Assembly: GCA_015493635.1 (NCBI GenBank)
Contig: WGCU01000013.1
Coordinates: 25,006-89,005, forward strand
Direction: 5' to 3'
DNA length: 64,000 nt
Source: Spirochaetaceae bacterium
Lineage (GTDB): Bacteria; Spirochaetota; Spirochaetia; B11-G9
Shown: positions 30,496-41,126 of the stretch, one piece after another
Numbering within the stretch: position 1 is the first letter of the stretch
How the letters are laid out: the number at the start of each line of letters is the position of its first letter
Translations under genes and position numbers: made by a program
Notes under the pieces: generated by a model
The model's database searches: none
Told to the model about the DNA's origin: nothing
The model's input: the letters and a program-made list of their open reading frames with translations, nothing else

Positions 30496-31446
30496 ATGCC
30501 CGCTTTTACGTATGATAGAACCGTGGATTCAAATGTACGTAAAATACTGGAAAAAATCAATATAAGGGGCGAATTGAAAAAAAATGAGCCCATGTCTTCT
30601 CATACGACCTTTAAAACAGGCGGCCCCGCCGAGTTTTTTTTCATTCCCCGGTCACTTGAAGACTTAAAAGCCATACTTTATTTCTGCAAAGAATACGGGG
30701 TGCCGTATTTTATTCTCGGCGGAGGAGCAAACATTCTTGTGTCTGACAGGGGAATAAACGGAATAGTTATTGACATGAGGCATTTCAACCGGATTGGATT
30801 CAGAGACACTATCTGTTATGCCGAAAGCGGTGCATCGATAAGCCGAACTGCAGAACAGGCAGGGAGAAAAGGGTTTTCCGGTTTTGAGTTTATCTATGCC
30901 ATGCCCGGTACTGTTGGAGGGGCAATATGGATGAATGCACGCTGTTACGGATCCTCTCTTTCTGATATTCTTTATTCCGTAGACTATCTTGATGAGAATC
31001 TTTCCCTAAAAAAACTTACAAGAAAAATGATTCTTGAAACATCCGGTTATAAAAAATCAGTTTTTCAAACCTCAAACAGTATTATTTTAAAGGGAGAATT
31101 TCTCCTTAAAACGGGAGAGAAAGGTGAAATTGCAGACCGCATGGAAACGTATAAAAAAGACAGAGAACGCAAGGGGCACTTTCTTTTCCCCAGTGCCGGA
31201 TCTATCTTTAAAAACAACAGAGAGTTCGGAGAACCGACAGGAGCCATTATTGATTCCCTTGGTTTAAGAGGGCGGAGTATAGGGGGGGCTCAGATTGCGC
31301 CATTTCATGGAAACATTATCATAAACACAGGGACAGCAACCTCCCGGAATATCAGAGATCTCATTGAGATTTGTAAACAAGAGGCAAAACTAAAACGCGG
31401 GATACTGTTGGAACGTGAAGTACAGTACGTGGGAACATGGCAATAA
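30496..31446 (+). CDS. murB: UDP-N-acetylmuramate dehydrogenase
   Basis: FILGGGANILVSDRGINGIVID, YAMPGTVGGAIWMNARCYG, PSAGSIFKNN. Confidence 0.95.
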   Translation: MPAFTYDRTVDSNVRKILEKINIRGELKKNEPMSSHTTFKTGGPAEFFFIPRSLEDLKAILYFCKEYGVPYFILGGGANILVSDRGINGIVIDMRHFNRIGFRDTICYAESGASISRTAEQAGRKGFSGFEFIYAMPGTVGGAIWMNARCYGSSLSDILYSVDYLDENLSLKKLTRKMILETSGYKKSVFQTSNSIILKGEFLLKTGEKGEIADRMETYKKDRERKGHFLFPSAGSIFKNNREFGEPTGAIIDSLGLRGRSIGGAQIAPFHGNIIINTGTATSRNIRDLIEICKQEAKLKRGILLEREVQYVGTWQ

Positions 31447-31455
31447 GGAGGCAGC

Positions 31456-32802
31456 ATGAGTACCTGGGTTGAACATTTCAGAGAGTTCTCAAAAATAATG
31501 AAACATGAAGAAATGCGGGAGTTTGTTCATTCACTCGACATATCTGAATTACTGGACCAATGGAGGGTCCTTTCTGAAGAAGAAGCGGATACTGTTTTCA
31601 AAAATCTCCCGATAACAAAAAAACGGGATCTTATTGTCGAACTTCCCGATGCGGAGCAGGAACGGATTATCCGTTCGCTATCTGCACAGAATAAAAAAGA
31701 GCTCTTCAAAGAGATGGAGCCGGATGACCTGGTAGATATTGTTCAGACGGTCAGTCACGAAGTACGGAATGCGGTGTGGGAAAGTCTGAGTGACGATGCA
31801 AAAAAGGAAACGTTGTTTCTTCTGCGGTTTGAAGAAGATGACGCAGCAGGACTCATGACACCACGGTACCTTGCGATACGTGCGTCGATCACTGTTCAGC
31901 AGGCGATCCACTTTATCAGAAACAACTGTGACAAGGTAGAATACCTTTATAATATCTATGTACTGGATGATCTGCAGCGTCTCATTGGAATTGTATCCAT
32001 TAAAGATATCCTTGCGGCAAAAGACGGTACCATTATTTCAGATATTATGGATAGAAATTTCACTTCTGTCAGAGAAGATACTGACCAGGAAGAAGTCGCA
32101 AAAATTCTTGAAGCAAATGATCTTATTTCTGTTCCTGTTGTTGATCAGAATAATCTCCTCCTTGGTGATATTACCTTTGATGATGTTATGGATGTTATCA
32201 GGGAAGAGCAGACTGAAGACATCTACAAGATGGGTGCTCTTTCAGGAGCTGCTGATGACTATACTGAAATTTCCATCTGGGGAATGGTAAAAAAAAGAGT
32301 CCCATGGCTTATTTTACTGCTGCTGGTCGGCACGATTACAACCAACGTTCTTAAACATTACGAACATATTATTCTTGGTGCCGCATTTCTCTTTATCTTT
32401 ATGCCTGTCATAACGGAAACAGGAGGAAATACAGGGAGTCAGGCTTCAACCCTCATGATCAGGGGACTTGCGACAGGGGACATTCATTTCAGGGAGATAT
32501 GGAGCATTGTTCTGAAAGAACTTTTTATAGGATTGATCATGGGAATTATCACTGGTATTGTTCTTATACTGCGGAGTATACTGCTCCCTCCGGGACTGAC
32601 ACTTCCACAATCTTTAGCTATTGGTGCATCACTTATCTTTGTCGTTGTCATAAGCAATTTGATAGGGACGCTTGCACCTCTTACCATTCATAAACTGGGC
32701 TATGATCCTGCGGCCATGTCCGGTCCTCTTATGGCAACTATTATCGATGTAGCAGGACTTTCAATCTATTTCGAGACGGCACGTTTCTTTCTCAAATTGT
32801 AG
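31456..32802 (+). CDS. mgtE: Magnesium transporter MgtE
   Basis: MgtE N domain, CBS pair, TETGGNTGSQASTLMIRGLATGDI. Confidence 0.95.
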   Translation: MSTWVEHFREFSKIMKHEEMREFVHSLDISELLDQWRVLSEEEADTVFKNLPITKKRDLIVELPDAEQERIIRSLSAQNKKELFKEMEPDDLVDIVQTVSHEVRNAVWESLSDDAKKETLFLLRFEEDDAAGLMTPRYLAIRASITVQQAIHFIRNNCDKVEYLYNIYVLDDLQRLIGIVSIKDILAAKDGTIISDIMDRNFTSVREDTDQEEVAKILEANDLISVPVVDQNNLLLGDITFDDVMDVIREEQTEDIYKMGALSGAADDYTEISIWGMVKKRVPWLILLLLVGTITTNVLKHYEHIILGAAFLFIFMPVITETGGNTGSQASTLMIRGLATGDIHFREIWSIVLKELFIGLIMGIITGIVLILRSILLPPGLTLPQSLAIGASLIFVVVISNLIGTLAPLTIHKLGYDPAAMSGPLMATIIDVAGLSIYFETARFFLKL

Positions 32803-34072
32803 TATCAAACCCAATGGAATAATGCATTTCGCCGGTATGCGCGCTTTTCCTGAAGGAAAATGAGATAACAGCGTTTTGAGTATACATTTCTGCCGCAACC
32901 CCTCCCTCCAGACAAAGAAGAGGAGATGTATGGATATCCTTTATAAGGGAAACTGTTACACTCAGTAAAAAAGCTGAGGTTTTACCGCTTAGCGACAGTG
33001 TTCCCTTTCTTCTGAAGGGGTGTCCCTCTTCTCCTTTTTCTGCAAAAAGCAATTTTCCAGAAAAAGGCCCCTCTGCCGCCTTTACGCTGCCTTCCACTGA
33101 ATAACAGGTATCGGCACTTCCAGAAGGGTTAAAAACAGCTGCATCTGCCCCCTTCACCGTCAACAGAAAAGGGTCTTTCCCAAACTGGATACAGATGCCC
33201 CCATGGAACATGCTGCCGGTAAAAAAAACAGGGTATGCCGGTTTTTTATCAATTCGGTATTTTCCATCTACGGTGATGGAGAACCATTTAAGGGGAAAAA
33301 ATGTAACGGTACCGCTGCTTAAAAGGTGTCCTTTTTCCAGTTTCCCTGAAGGCAGCATAAAATCTTTATCAGCGTACACCTCCAATACACTTATTTCCCA
33401 CGGAAACAGAAAAGCCTGTATCACATTTCGTACAAGCAAACCCGATCGAAAATAAGGATTACCGGATAAAACAAAGAGAGTCTTCATGCTCAAAAAATTG
33501 AATATGCTCTGCACTTCCATTCCTGAATAAAACGGTTCAGAGATGGCTGTGTCCGGATAATCGTTTCTCCATTCATCAGAAGCAAATGCTTTTTTTTCGT
33601 CAGCACGAAACAGTACATGAAAAGAAAGCTGATCAGACACTTTTATGGTTGTCATACTACCTGCCCATAATTCAGGCTGCAATATGCAGGTAAGAGAAGT
33701 CTCAAAAGGAAGCAAAATTGAAATACCTTGTACACCGCCGGTACTGTTTTCAAATTTTTTTTCTGCACCAGTTTCTTCCCGGTAAACCAACGATTCGGCC
33801 CGGTAGCTGAAAGGATGAAAAAGTTCCCGCCAAATTCCGGAAGGCTTTAACCGTCCTGCTTTTATACGGTCACTGTAAAAAGAAAAACTGTACTGATACG
33901 AATTCATTAAACTGTCATGAACTCCGGTAAGAGCAAGTGAATACCATTGATTATACCGTATATATCGTACTCTCTGCAAAGAATCTTCTGCTCTGGCTGA
34001 TATTTTCTCTTCCGTCTCTGCATAAACTGCAGTAACAAGAAGTAAAAGGAAAGCATAAATTTTCATCCTCAT
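32792..34072 (-). CDS. Secreted/outer-membrane protein of unknown function
   Basis: Signal peptide (KIYAFLLLLVTAVYA) followed by many alternating beta-strand-like segments. Confidence 0.5.
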   Translation of the reverse strand: MRMKIYAFLLLLVTAVYAETEEKISARAEDSLQRVRYIRYNQWYSLALTGVHDSLMNSYQYSFSFYSDRIKAGRLKPSGIWRELFHPFSYRAESLVYREETGAEKKFENSTGGVQGISILLPFETSLTCILQPELWAGSMTTIKVSDQLSFHVLFRADEKKAFASDEWRNDYPDTAISEPFYSGMEVQSIFNFLSMKTLFVLSGNPYFRSGLLVRNVIQAFLFPWEISVLEVYADKDFMLPSGKLEKGHLLSSGTVTFFPLKWFSITVDGKYRIDKKPAYPVFFTGSMFHGGICIQFGKDPFLLTVKGADAAVFNPSGSADTCYSVEGSVKAAEGPFSGKLLFAEKGEEGHPFRRKGTLSLSGKTSAFLLSVTVSLIKDIHTSPLLCLEGGVAAEMYTQNAVISFSFRKSAHTGEMHYSIGFDTTI

Positions 34073-34169
34073 ATGCTATATTTACAACAAAGATACCTCT
34101 GCTGCTTGAAGAACACTTTACTTTTTACAAAAAAAAGTTATGATGTACTTTTTAAATGAGGAGGAATTG

Positions 34170-35510
34170 ATGATTATTTTAACTTTAAACTGCGGAAGTT
34201 CATCTGCTAAATATCAGGTTTACGACTGGAAAAACAAGAACGTTCTTGCCAACGGTATCGTTGAAAGAGTGGGACAAAGCGATAGCCTCATAGAACACAA
34301 CAGGACTGGAGAAACTCCCTATACTCTGAAGCACAGCTGTCCCGACCATAAAGAAGCTATTCAGCTTATTATAAATACCATTATTGATCCGGAAGTTGGG
34401 GCTATTTCCGATATAAATCAAATCAAAGCAGTGGGACACAGAGTAGTTCAGGGTGGTGAAAAATTCAATAAATCTCTTATCATAGACAAAGAGGCTCTGG
34501 ATACCTTTAAGGAAGTCCAGGATCTTGCTCCTCTTCATAATCCTGCCAATATTCTGGGCATAGAAGCTGCCCAGGAGGTTCTTCCTTCTGTTCCCCACTG
34601 TGCCATTATGGATACAGCATGGCACCAGACAATGCCTGAAAGTGCCTACATCTACGCGCTCCCCTACGAATGGTATGAAAAATACAATGTCCGCAGGTAC
34701 GGATACCATGGAACTTCCTTTCTCTACGTTTCAAAACGGACATCGGTGCTCCTGGGAAAGGATCCTCTGGAAACCAATGCAATTATCTGTCATATAGGAA
34801 ACGGCGCAAGTATCTGCGCTGTTAAAAATGGTATTTCTGTTGACACCTCAATGGGGCTTACCCCTCTTGAAGGATTGGTTATGGGGACAAGAAGCGGAGA
34901 CTTTGATCCTGCAATTATCTTTTATCTCATGAATAAAACTGAGCTTAAACCTGATGAAATTGAAAAAGCTCTTAATAAGAAGAGCGGTGTCCTTGGTATT
35001 TCCGGAAAATATATTGACAGAAGAGATATTCAAAAAGCGGCGGCGGAAGGAGATGCCCGCTCTCAGCTTGCTCTTGATATAGAAGTATACCGCCTTAAAA
35101 AATACATCGGCGCGTATGCAGCTGCTCTTGGAAGGGTTGATGCTCTTGTTTTTACTGCCGGTGTAGGTGAAATGGCCCCGGCAATACGGACAAGGATACT
35201 TGACGGACTTGACAATATTGGTATTTCTGCTGATCTTGATAAATCAATGCTTTCACATACAAGAAATACCGAAACAGATATTACCAAAGAAGGATCCGCA
35301 ACGAAGGTCTTTGTTATTCCCACAGATGAAGAACTTGTCATGACTGAAGATACCTACGCGTTAATGGCGGGTACGTACGATGTTCACACTCATTTTACCT
35401 ATTCATTCCAGGATAAACATTATATCAACAAAGTCCGGGAAGCGGGACTTAAACGTGATCTTGAATCACAGCCTGAACTCGCATCCATCATTGCAAAAAT
35501 ACCTGAATGA
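34170..35510 (+). CDS. ackA: Acetate kinase
   Basis: [45 protein letters not shown] at 34170 after GAGGAGG RBS. Confidence 0.95.
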   Translation: MIILTLNCGSSSAKYQVYDWKNKNVLANGIVERVGQSDSLIEHNRTGETPYTLKHSCPDHKEAIQLIINTIIDPEVGAISDINQIKAVGHRVVQGGEKFNKSLIIDKEALDTFKEVQDLAPLHNPANILGIEAAQEVLPSVPHCAIMDTAWHQTMPESAYIYALPYEWYEKYNVRRYGYHGTSFLYVSKRTSVLLGKDPLETNAIICHIGNGASICAVKNGISVDTSMGLTPLEGLVMGTRSGDFDPAIIFYLMNKTELKPDEIEKALNKKSGVLGISGKYIDRRDIQKAAAEGDARSQLALDIEVYRLKKYIGAYAAALGRVDALVFTAGVGEMAPAIRTRILDGLDNIGISADLDKSMLSHTRNTETDITKEGSATKVFVIPTDEELVMTEDTYALMAGTYDVHTHFTYSFQDKHYINKVREAGLKRDLESQPELASIIAKIPE

Positions 35511-35520
35511 AACTATTCAA

Positions 35521-35553
35521 AAGCGCACACGGCTGTTCTACCCTGTGCGCTTT
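35521..35553. terminator. Bidirectional terminator between ackA and the PfpI-family gene
   Basis: AAGCGCACA-N14-TGTGCGCTT inverted repeat between convergent stop codons. Confidence 0.75.
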
Positions 35554-35555
35554 CA

Positions 35556-36122
35556 TTATACATCTTCGTCAGCTGAAAAAAGAACAGACGAGGCAATCTC
35601 ATCGGCAATTTCACTGCCGCGTAGATATTTCAATATAGCAAACGCATAGTGGAATGCCGTACCGGGGCCTCTGCTTGTAATAAAATTGCCATCGGTAACC
35701 ACATTATCTTCGGTAAAGGTCAGTGTATCGGTAAACTGGAATTCAGTTCCCGGATAACCGGTTACTTTTTTATGAGTAAGCAGTCCCCGGGGGGAAAGGA
35801 CAAGAGCAGGAGAAGCACAGATAGCTGCAGTAAGTTTGCCCTCAGTCTGCATGGTATCCAGAAACCTGCCTACCACCGTAGAGTCTGCAAGATTATTGGC
35901 TCCCGGTATACCTCCCGGTAGGACAACCCCGTCAAAATCAGAAGGAGATACCTTATCAGCAGCAACATCAGCATGTATCGTCAGGCCATGAGCCCCGGTT
36001 ACTGAATCTCCATTCACTCCGGCAACGGTGACTTCTATTCCGCCTCTTCTCAGTACATCAATGGGAATAACCGCTTCAATTTCCTCAAATCCTTCTGCCA
36101 AAAAAACAACAACCTTTTTCAC
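35556..36122 (-). CDS. DJ-1/PfpI family protein
   Basis: VVFLAEGFEEIEAVIPIDVLRRGGIEV, AAICASPALVL nucleophile elbow. Confidence 0.9.
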   Translation of the reverse strand: MKKVVVFLAEGFEEIEAVIPIDVLRRGGIEVTVAGVNGDSVTGAHGLTIHADVAADKVSPSDFDGVVLPGGIPGANNLADSTVVGRFLDTMQTEGKLTAAICASPALVLSPRGLLTHKKVTGYPGTEFQFTDTLTFTEDNVVTDGNFITSRGPGTAFHYAFAILKYLRGSEIADEIASSVLFSADEDV

Positions 36123-36133
36123 TGTTCACCTCC

Positions 36134-37192
36134 TCATTTCTTCCGCAGAGTTTCCGCGGCCTTCATCAAAAGCGACTCTGTTTCATCCCATCCTATGCAG
36201 GCATCAGTTATGGAAACACCGTACCTAAGCAGGGAAATATCTGCAGGTATTTTCTGATTTCCCTCAAACAGATTGCTCTCAAGCATAACCCCTGCAACAT
36301 CTTTTTGTCCATAAAGAATTTGATCAATAACAGAGCGGAAGACACGCCGCTGTCTTGTAAATTTTTTACCTGAGTTTGCATGTGAACAGTCTACAACGAG
36401 GGCAGAATAGATATCCGCTTTTTTCATAAGTACCACTGCTTCCTCAACATCCTCTTCATAATAGTTGGGACCGGAGTCTCCCCCCCGGAGAATAATATGA
36501 CACGAATCATTCCCCGTTGTACGGAAAACAGCAGTTCCCCCGCTCTGATCTATACCGATAAAACTCGCCTGCTGTGATGCTGTCTTCATGGCATTAACCG
36601 CCAGCTGCAGATTTCCGCTTGTTCCGTTTTTGAATCCCACAGGCATTGACAGGCCGCTCGCCAGATTCCGATGGACCTGGCTTTCCGTTGTGCGTGCCCC
36701 AATAGCAGCCCAAGACAGGAAATCAGATATATACTGGGGAATAATGGGATCAAGCATCTCGGAGCCTGCCGGTACCCCTATTTCGCTTATATCCTTAAGA
36801 AGCTGCCGGGCTATTCCTATGCCCTTCTCAATATCATAAGAACCATCCATATCGGGGTCTAAAATCATACCCCGCCATCCTACCGTTGTCCTGGGTTTTT
36901 CAAAATAGATACGCATAACAATAAAAAACTGATCCTGAACTTCCAGGGAGAGTTTCTTGAGCTTTTGAGCATACTCCATCGCTGCTTTTCGGTCATGTAT
37001 TGAACAAGGTCCGACTATTGCAAGAAGCCGTCGATCTTCACGTTTCAAGATCTTTTTTATTGTTTCTCTGCTTTCTCGTACAAGTTTTTTTGTAATTTCA
37101 CTTGGTGGATACTTCTTTTTCAGTGCTTCTGGAGATATCAGAGGCTGAATTTGTTTAATGTGCAGATTGTTAATTGTATTTGGATTATTCAT
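36134..37192 (-). CDS. 3-deoxy-7-phosphoheptulonate synthase (DAHP synthase, AroF/G/H type)
   Basis: LAIVGPCSIHDRKAAMEYA, VGWRGMILDPDMDGSYDIEKGIGIAR, VDCSHANSGK; ATG at 37192 preceded by GGAAGG. Confidence 0.95.
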   Translation of the reverse strand: MNNPNTINNLHIKQIQPLISPEALKKKYPPSEITKKLVRESRETIKKILKREDRRLLAIVGPCSIHDRKAAMEYAQKLKKLSLEVQDQFFIVMRIYFEKPRTTVGWRGMILDPDMDGSYDIEKGIGIARQLLKDISEIGVPAGSEMLDPIIPQYISDFLSWAAIGARTTESQVHRNLASGLSMPVGFKNGTSGNLQLAVNAMKTASQQASFIGIDQSGGTAVFRTTGNDSCHIILRGGDSGPNYYEEDVEEAVVLMKKADIYSALVVDCSHANSGKKFTRQRRVFRSVIDQILYGQKDVAGVMLESNLFEGNQKIPADISLLRYGVSITDACIGWDETESLLMKAAETLRKK

Positions 37193-37967
37193 TTTTACCT
37201 TCCAATGCTTCACCTTTATGACAGATGATTATTTTTCTCGTTTTCTGTGCATGACTGTTTTTTACCATCTCTTCAAGAATTTTAACAGAGTTATTCGTAT
37301 CGGACAGATGGCATAGATAAACGGTGGATGGACCTTTTGTTTTATCAAGACTTTCAAGAAACGTAAGAGCAGATTCATTTGAAAGATGTCCCTCTCTAGA
37401 GGCAATTCGTTTTTTAAGATAGGGTGGATACGGACCGTTAGCCAGCATATCCTCATCATAGTTTGTTTCCAGAAAAAGGACATCTGACCGCATGATAAAA
37501 CTGCCGGCATCTTCGGGGATAACGCCGGTATCAGTTAACAGAGTAAAACGAGTCCCCCCGATAGCAAAATAAAACCCGATAGAATATGGTGCGTCATGGG
37601 ACGTGAGAAAGGGTACAAAGGTTAACGTGTCAAATGAATATTCCTTCCCCGGTACCACATCCAGACGTGAAAAAGGAGAAATTTTATCCGCCTCGGATCT
37701 GGATAGATCCTGATGCATCACAACAGGAATTTTCAACTTTCGGGAAAGCCTTCCAACTCCCCGGCAGTGATCCTGATGAGTATGGGTTAGCATGATAAAT
37801 TTAAGTTTACGAATATCAAAACGAAAAGCTTTCGCCCGGTTCATAACCTCCTTCATGGAAAATCCGTTATCTATAAGAAAACTGAAAGCACCATTCTCAA
37901 ATATATATGCGTTCGCACTTGATCCGCTTCCGAGTACTGCATATTTCATTTCAACCATACCGCCCAT
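37185..37967 (-). CDS. MBL-fold metallo-hydrolase (YycJ/WalJ-like)
   Basis: VLGSGSSANAYIFENGAFSFLIDNGFSMKEV, LTHTHQDHCRGVGRL. Confidence 0.85.
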   Translation of the reverse strand: MGGMVEMKYAVLGSGSSANAYIFENGAFSFLIDNGFSMKEVMNRAKAFRFDIRKLKFIMLTHTHQDHCRGVGRLSRKLKIPVVMHQDLSRSEADKISPFSRLDVVPGKEYSFDTLTFVPFLTSHDAPYSIGFYFAIGGTRFTLLTDTGVIPEDAGSFIMRSDVLFLETNYDEDMLANGPYPPYLKKRIASREGHLSNESALTFLESLDKTKGPSTVYLCHLSDTNNSVKILEEMVKNSHAQKTRKIIICHKGEALEGKNE

Positions 37968-38281
37968 TCTTTCACGGCATCTCCGATAGTAACTTCATTA
38001 CCGTTACGGACAACAGGTGTAATCATAAGCTGATTATTTTCCTGTATTTCTTCCAGAGCATCAAACTCCATATACACATACCCTTTCTTCTTATATATTT
38101 TTGAATTCTTGTCTACAAGCTCTTCAGGATTTATTTTCCGGATAATATTACGAAGTTCTCCGTCAGAAAGACTCCGTTCCTGTAAATCTACAAAATGGAA
38201 AGGGACATTCCTCTCTTTAAAAAACCGTATTGCCTTTTTTGTGTTATTACATTTTTTGGTACCTATTATCTGAATATTCAT
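37946..38281 (-). CDS. ArsC/Spx-family thioredoxin-fold protein
   Basis: IIGTKKCNNTKKAIRFFKERNVPFHFVDLQ; overlaps the MBL gene. Confidence 0.8.
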   Translation of the reverse strand: MNIQIIGTKKCNNTKKAIRFFKERNVPFHFVDLQERSLSDGELRNIIRKINPEELVDKNSKIYKKKGYVYMEFDALEEIQENNQLMITPVVRNGNEVTIGDAVKEWAVWLK

Positions 38282-38387
38282 ATTCTTTCTCCGTACGTTA
38301 CTTTAATATGCTTTGGCATGGTTCTTCAAGCATCAATCCCCCTTTTTTAAAATTGACTTTACAGAAAAATTATGTTACCCCATACAC

Positions 38388-39770
38388 ATGAAAACAAGAA
38401 TAAAAGATATACTTCAATCTTCCGGTGATGGACGTGAAATTACCGTAGAAGGATGGATAAGAACAAAAAGAGATTCAAAGAGTGTCTGCTTTATGGAAGT
38501 AACTGACGGGTCTTGTCTTAAAAATCTTCAGGTTATTATTGATAAAAATGTATTTGATCTTACCCGTGAAATTGAAAAGATTTCTACCGGAGCGAGTGTC
38601 GTTATACAAGGAAAGCTTGTTGCATCCCCGGGAAAAAATCAGAATGTTGAACTTCAGGGGCATAAAATTAAAATTCTGGGAGAATCTCCTGAAGACTATC
38701 CATTGCAGAAAAAACGTCATTCCTTTGAATTCCTGAGAGAGATTGCCCACCTCAGACCCCGGACCAATACTATTGCGGCTGTAAGCAGAGTACGCAATGC
38801 CTTAAGTTTCGGTATTCATAAATTTTTTCAGGAAAATGGCTTTATCTATGTTCACACACCCCTTATTTCAGCCAGTGATGCCGAAGGAGCGGGAGAAATG
38901 TTTCAGGTTACTACCCTTGACCTGGAAAATCCGCCGAAAGCCCAGGGGAAGGTGGATTACACAAAGGATTTTTTCGGTAAAAAAGCAAATCTGACAGTAA
39001 GCGGACAGCTTGAGGCTGAAATTTATGCAACAGCATTGAAAAATGTGTATACCTTTGGTCCGACATTTAGGGCGGAAAACTCCAATACTTCGAGACATCT
39101 TGCTGAATTCTGGATGATTGAACCGGAAATGGCTTTCTGTACACTTGAAGGGGATATGAATACCGCTGAAGAATTCTTGAAATATATTCTTTCCTACACG
39201 ATGGAAACATGTACTGAAGATATGGAATTTTTTGATAAATTCATTCAGAAGGGGCTTCTTGAAAGTCTGACCCATGTTAAAGAAACATCATTTACCCACA
39301 TTACCTACACGGAAGCAGTACGGGAGCTTGAAAAAGCTTCAGCAAAATTTGATTTCCCCATATCCTGGGGAAAAGACCTGCAGTCCGAACATGAGAAATA
39401 TCTAACAGAAATAGTTTTTAATGGCCCTGTTATTGTCACCGATTACCCGAAAGGGATAAAAGCATTCTATATGAAGTTGAATGATGACGGCAAAACCGTC
39501 AGAGCCATGGATGTTCTTGTCCCCAGGTTAGGAGAAATAATAGGTGGCAGTGAACGTGAAAATGATTATGCAAAACTTCTTACGAGGCTGCACGAACTGC
39601 ACCTGAACGAAAAAGATTACTGGTGGTATCTCGATCTGCGGAAATATGGAAGTGTTCCGCATTCCGGATTCGGCCTTGGATTTGAACGTATTGTGCAGTA
39701 CGTGACAGGGATGCAGAATATTCGAGATGTCATTCCCTTCCCCAGAACGGTCAAAACTGCTGAATTTTAA
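38388..39770 (+). CDS. asnS: Asparaginyl-tRNA synthetase
   Basis: Anticodon-binding OB domain, FRAENSNTSRHLAEFWMIEPEMAF, GFGLGFERIVQYVTGMQNIRDVIPFPRT. Confidence 0.95.
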   Translation: MKTRIKDILQSSGDGREITVEGWIRTKRDSKSVCFMEVTDGSCLKNLQVIIDKNVFDLTREIEKISTGASVVIQGKLVASPGKNQNVELQGHKIKILGESPEDYPLQKKRHSFEFLREIAHLRPRTNTIAAVSRVRNALSFGIHKFFQENGFIYVHTPLISASDAEGAGEMFQVTTLDLENPPKAQGKVDYTKDFFGKKANLTVSGQLEAEIYATALKNVYTFGPTFRAENSNTSRHLAEFWMIEPEMAFCTLEGDMNTAEEFLKYILSYTMETCTEDMEFFDKFIQKGLLESLTHVKETSFTHITYTEAVRELEKASAKFDFPISWGKDLQSEHEKYLTEIVFNGPVIVTDYPKGIKAFYMKLNDDGKTVRAMDVLVPRLGEIIGGSERENDYAKLLTRLHELHLNEKDYWWYLDLRKYGSVPHSGFGLGFERIVQYVTGMQNIRDVIPFPRTVKTAEF

Positions 39771-39794
39771 GTTTTTTTTGAGAATGAAGCGATT

Positions 39795-41123
39795 TTATAA
39801 AACGGCGGTATCAATGAGTTTGTTCGGACGATGACGCTTGATAAAAGAGAGCAGGTCTGAGCGGGAAATAATACCGACAGGTTTGTCCGCTTCCACAATG
39901 GGAAGATGCCCAATATTATTAACATACATAAGCTTTTCAACTTCTCTGATCGGCGTTTTTTTCCCTGTTTTTATCACTTTCACTGTCATGTATCCTTTCA
40001 CTGGAGCATGCATCAGGTCAGCTTTGCGGCCTTTCATAATATCCCGCAAAGTAATGAATCCCGTTATGCTACCCTTTTCATCTATGACAGGTGCACCCGT
40101 ATGATCTATTGATTCAAGGAAGAGAGATGCCTTTTTCAACGACCAATCCTGCTCAATAAGCTGTACATCAGGAGCCATGATATGTTCCGCACATACTGCG
40201 GGAATAATATTTTCTTCCAGATACTCTATAAGATCAGTATAGATTCCTCTGCCGAACCGGTTCTTAAACAATACGGAAGCAGCCATGGCATGCCCTCCTC
40301 CACCGAGTGCTCCAAGAAGATCACTTAAATTTATTGCCTCTTTCTGACTTCTTGCAATAACAATGGACGACTGGGATTTTTCAAAAGAGAAAACAGCAAA
40401 GAAAGCATCAGGATTTTCTACATCAAAAACTTTCTCAACAACTGACGCAAGACCAGCTACCTGCTTTTCCAGCTCAAGATAACTAAAAACAATAAAATGC
40501 CCTTTTATCTCTCTGTAAACAAGATGATTCAGAATTTCATGAAACATTAATATCTGATGGTCTTCTTTCAGGGTTTTCAGAAATTCCCGTATTATGGCAA
40601 TATCTGCCCCCTCATTCATAAGAAAATGAGCAACACTGAAATCCTCAATTGTTACATTTTCATGAGTAAAATTTCCCGTATCGGCAAAAATACCTGTCAG
40701 GGCTATTGTCGCTTCATCAGGAGTAACTGATAGACCTTTTTCTATGATCTCAAGTCCCAGTATTGTTGTATTGGAACCGTAGGCTCTGTAACGGAGATCA
40801 TCTGTTTCTATATCCATGGAATCTGATGGGTGATGATCATACACGATAACTTTTTCAGGGGGACTTTTAAAAAGATCCATGTACTCGGCGATCCTTTTTT
40901 GGGAACGGGTATCAACAACAATAAGACTTTCAACCTCAGCATTTTTAATGTCCTTTGCAGTAAGAAAGGAAAAATACTTTTCATACAAGCTGAACAGTTT
41001 TTTTGCCACCGGATGAATATGCCTGCTGGTGACAAGCTGGTGATCAGGATAAAGTATTTTTGCCAGAGCCATAGAACCGAGACAATCCATGTCCATGTTA
41101 GTATGTCCAACGATAAGTTTCAT
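39795..41123 (-). CDS. DHH-family phosphoesterase with tandem CBS domains
   Basis: GHTNMDMDCLGSMAL, VYDHHPSDS, LGGGGHAMAASV, then two CBS domains. Confidence 0.85.
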   Translation of the reverse strand: MKLIVGHTNMDMDCLGSMALAKILYPDHQLVTSRHIHPVAKKLFSLYEKYFSFLTAKDIKNAEVESLIVVDTRSQKRIAEYMDLFKSPPEKVIVYDHHPSDSMDIETDDLRYRAYGSNTTILGLEIIEKGLSVTPDEATIALTGIFADTGNFTHENVTIEDFSVAHFLMNEGADIAIIREFLKTLKEDHQILMFHEILNHLVYREIKGHFIVFSYLELEKQVAGLASVVEKVFDVENPDAFFAVFSFEKSQSSIVIARSQKEAINLSDLLGALGGGGHAMAASVLFKNRFGRGIYTDLIEYLEENIIPAVCAEHIMAPDVQLIEQDWSLKKASLFLESIDHTGAPVIDEKGSITGFITLRDIMKGRKADLMHAPVKGYMTVKVIKTGKKTPIREVEKLMYVNNIGHLPIVEADKPVGIISRSDLLSFIKRHRPNKLIDTAVL

Positions 41124-41126
41124 ATT

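Noticed and set aside
31447-31455. Possible Mg2+ riboswitch before mgtE
   Set aside because: Only 9 bp separate murB and mgtE
34200-34709. 169-aa ORF antisense to ackA
   Set aside because: Shadow ORF within conserved acetate kinase
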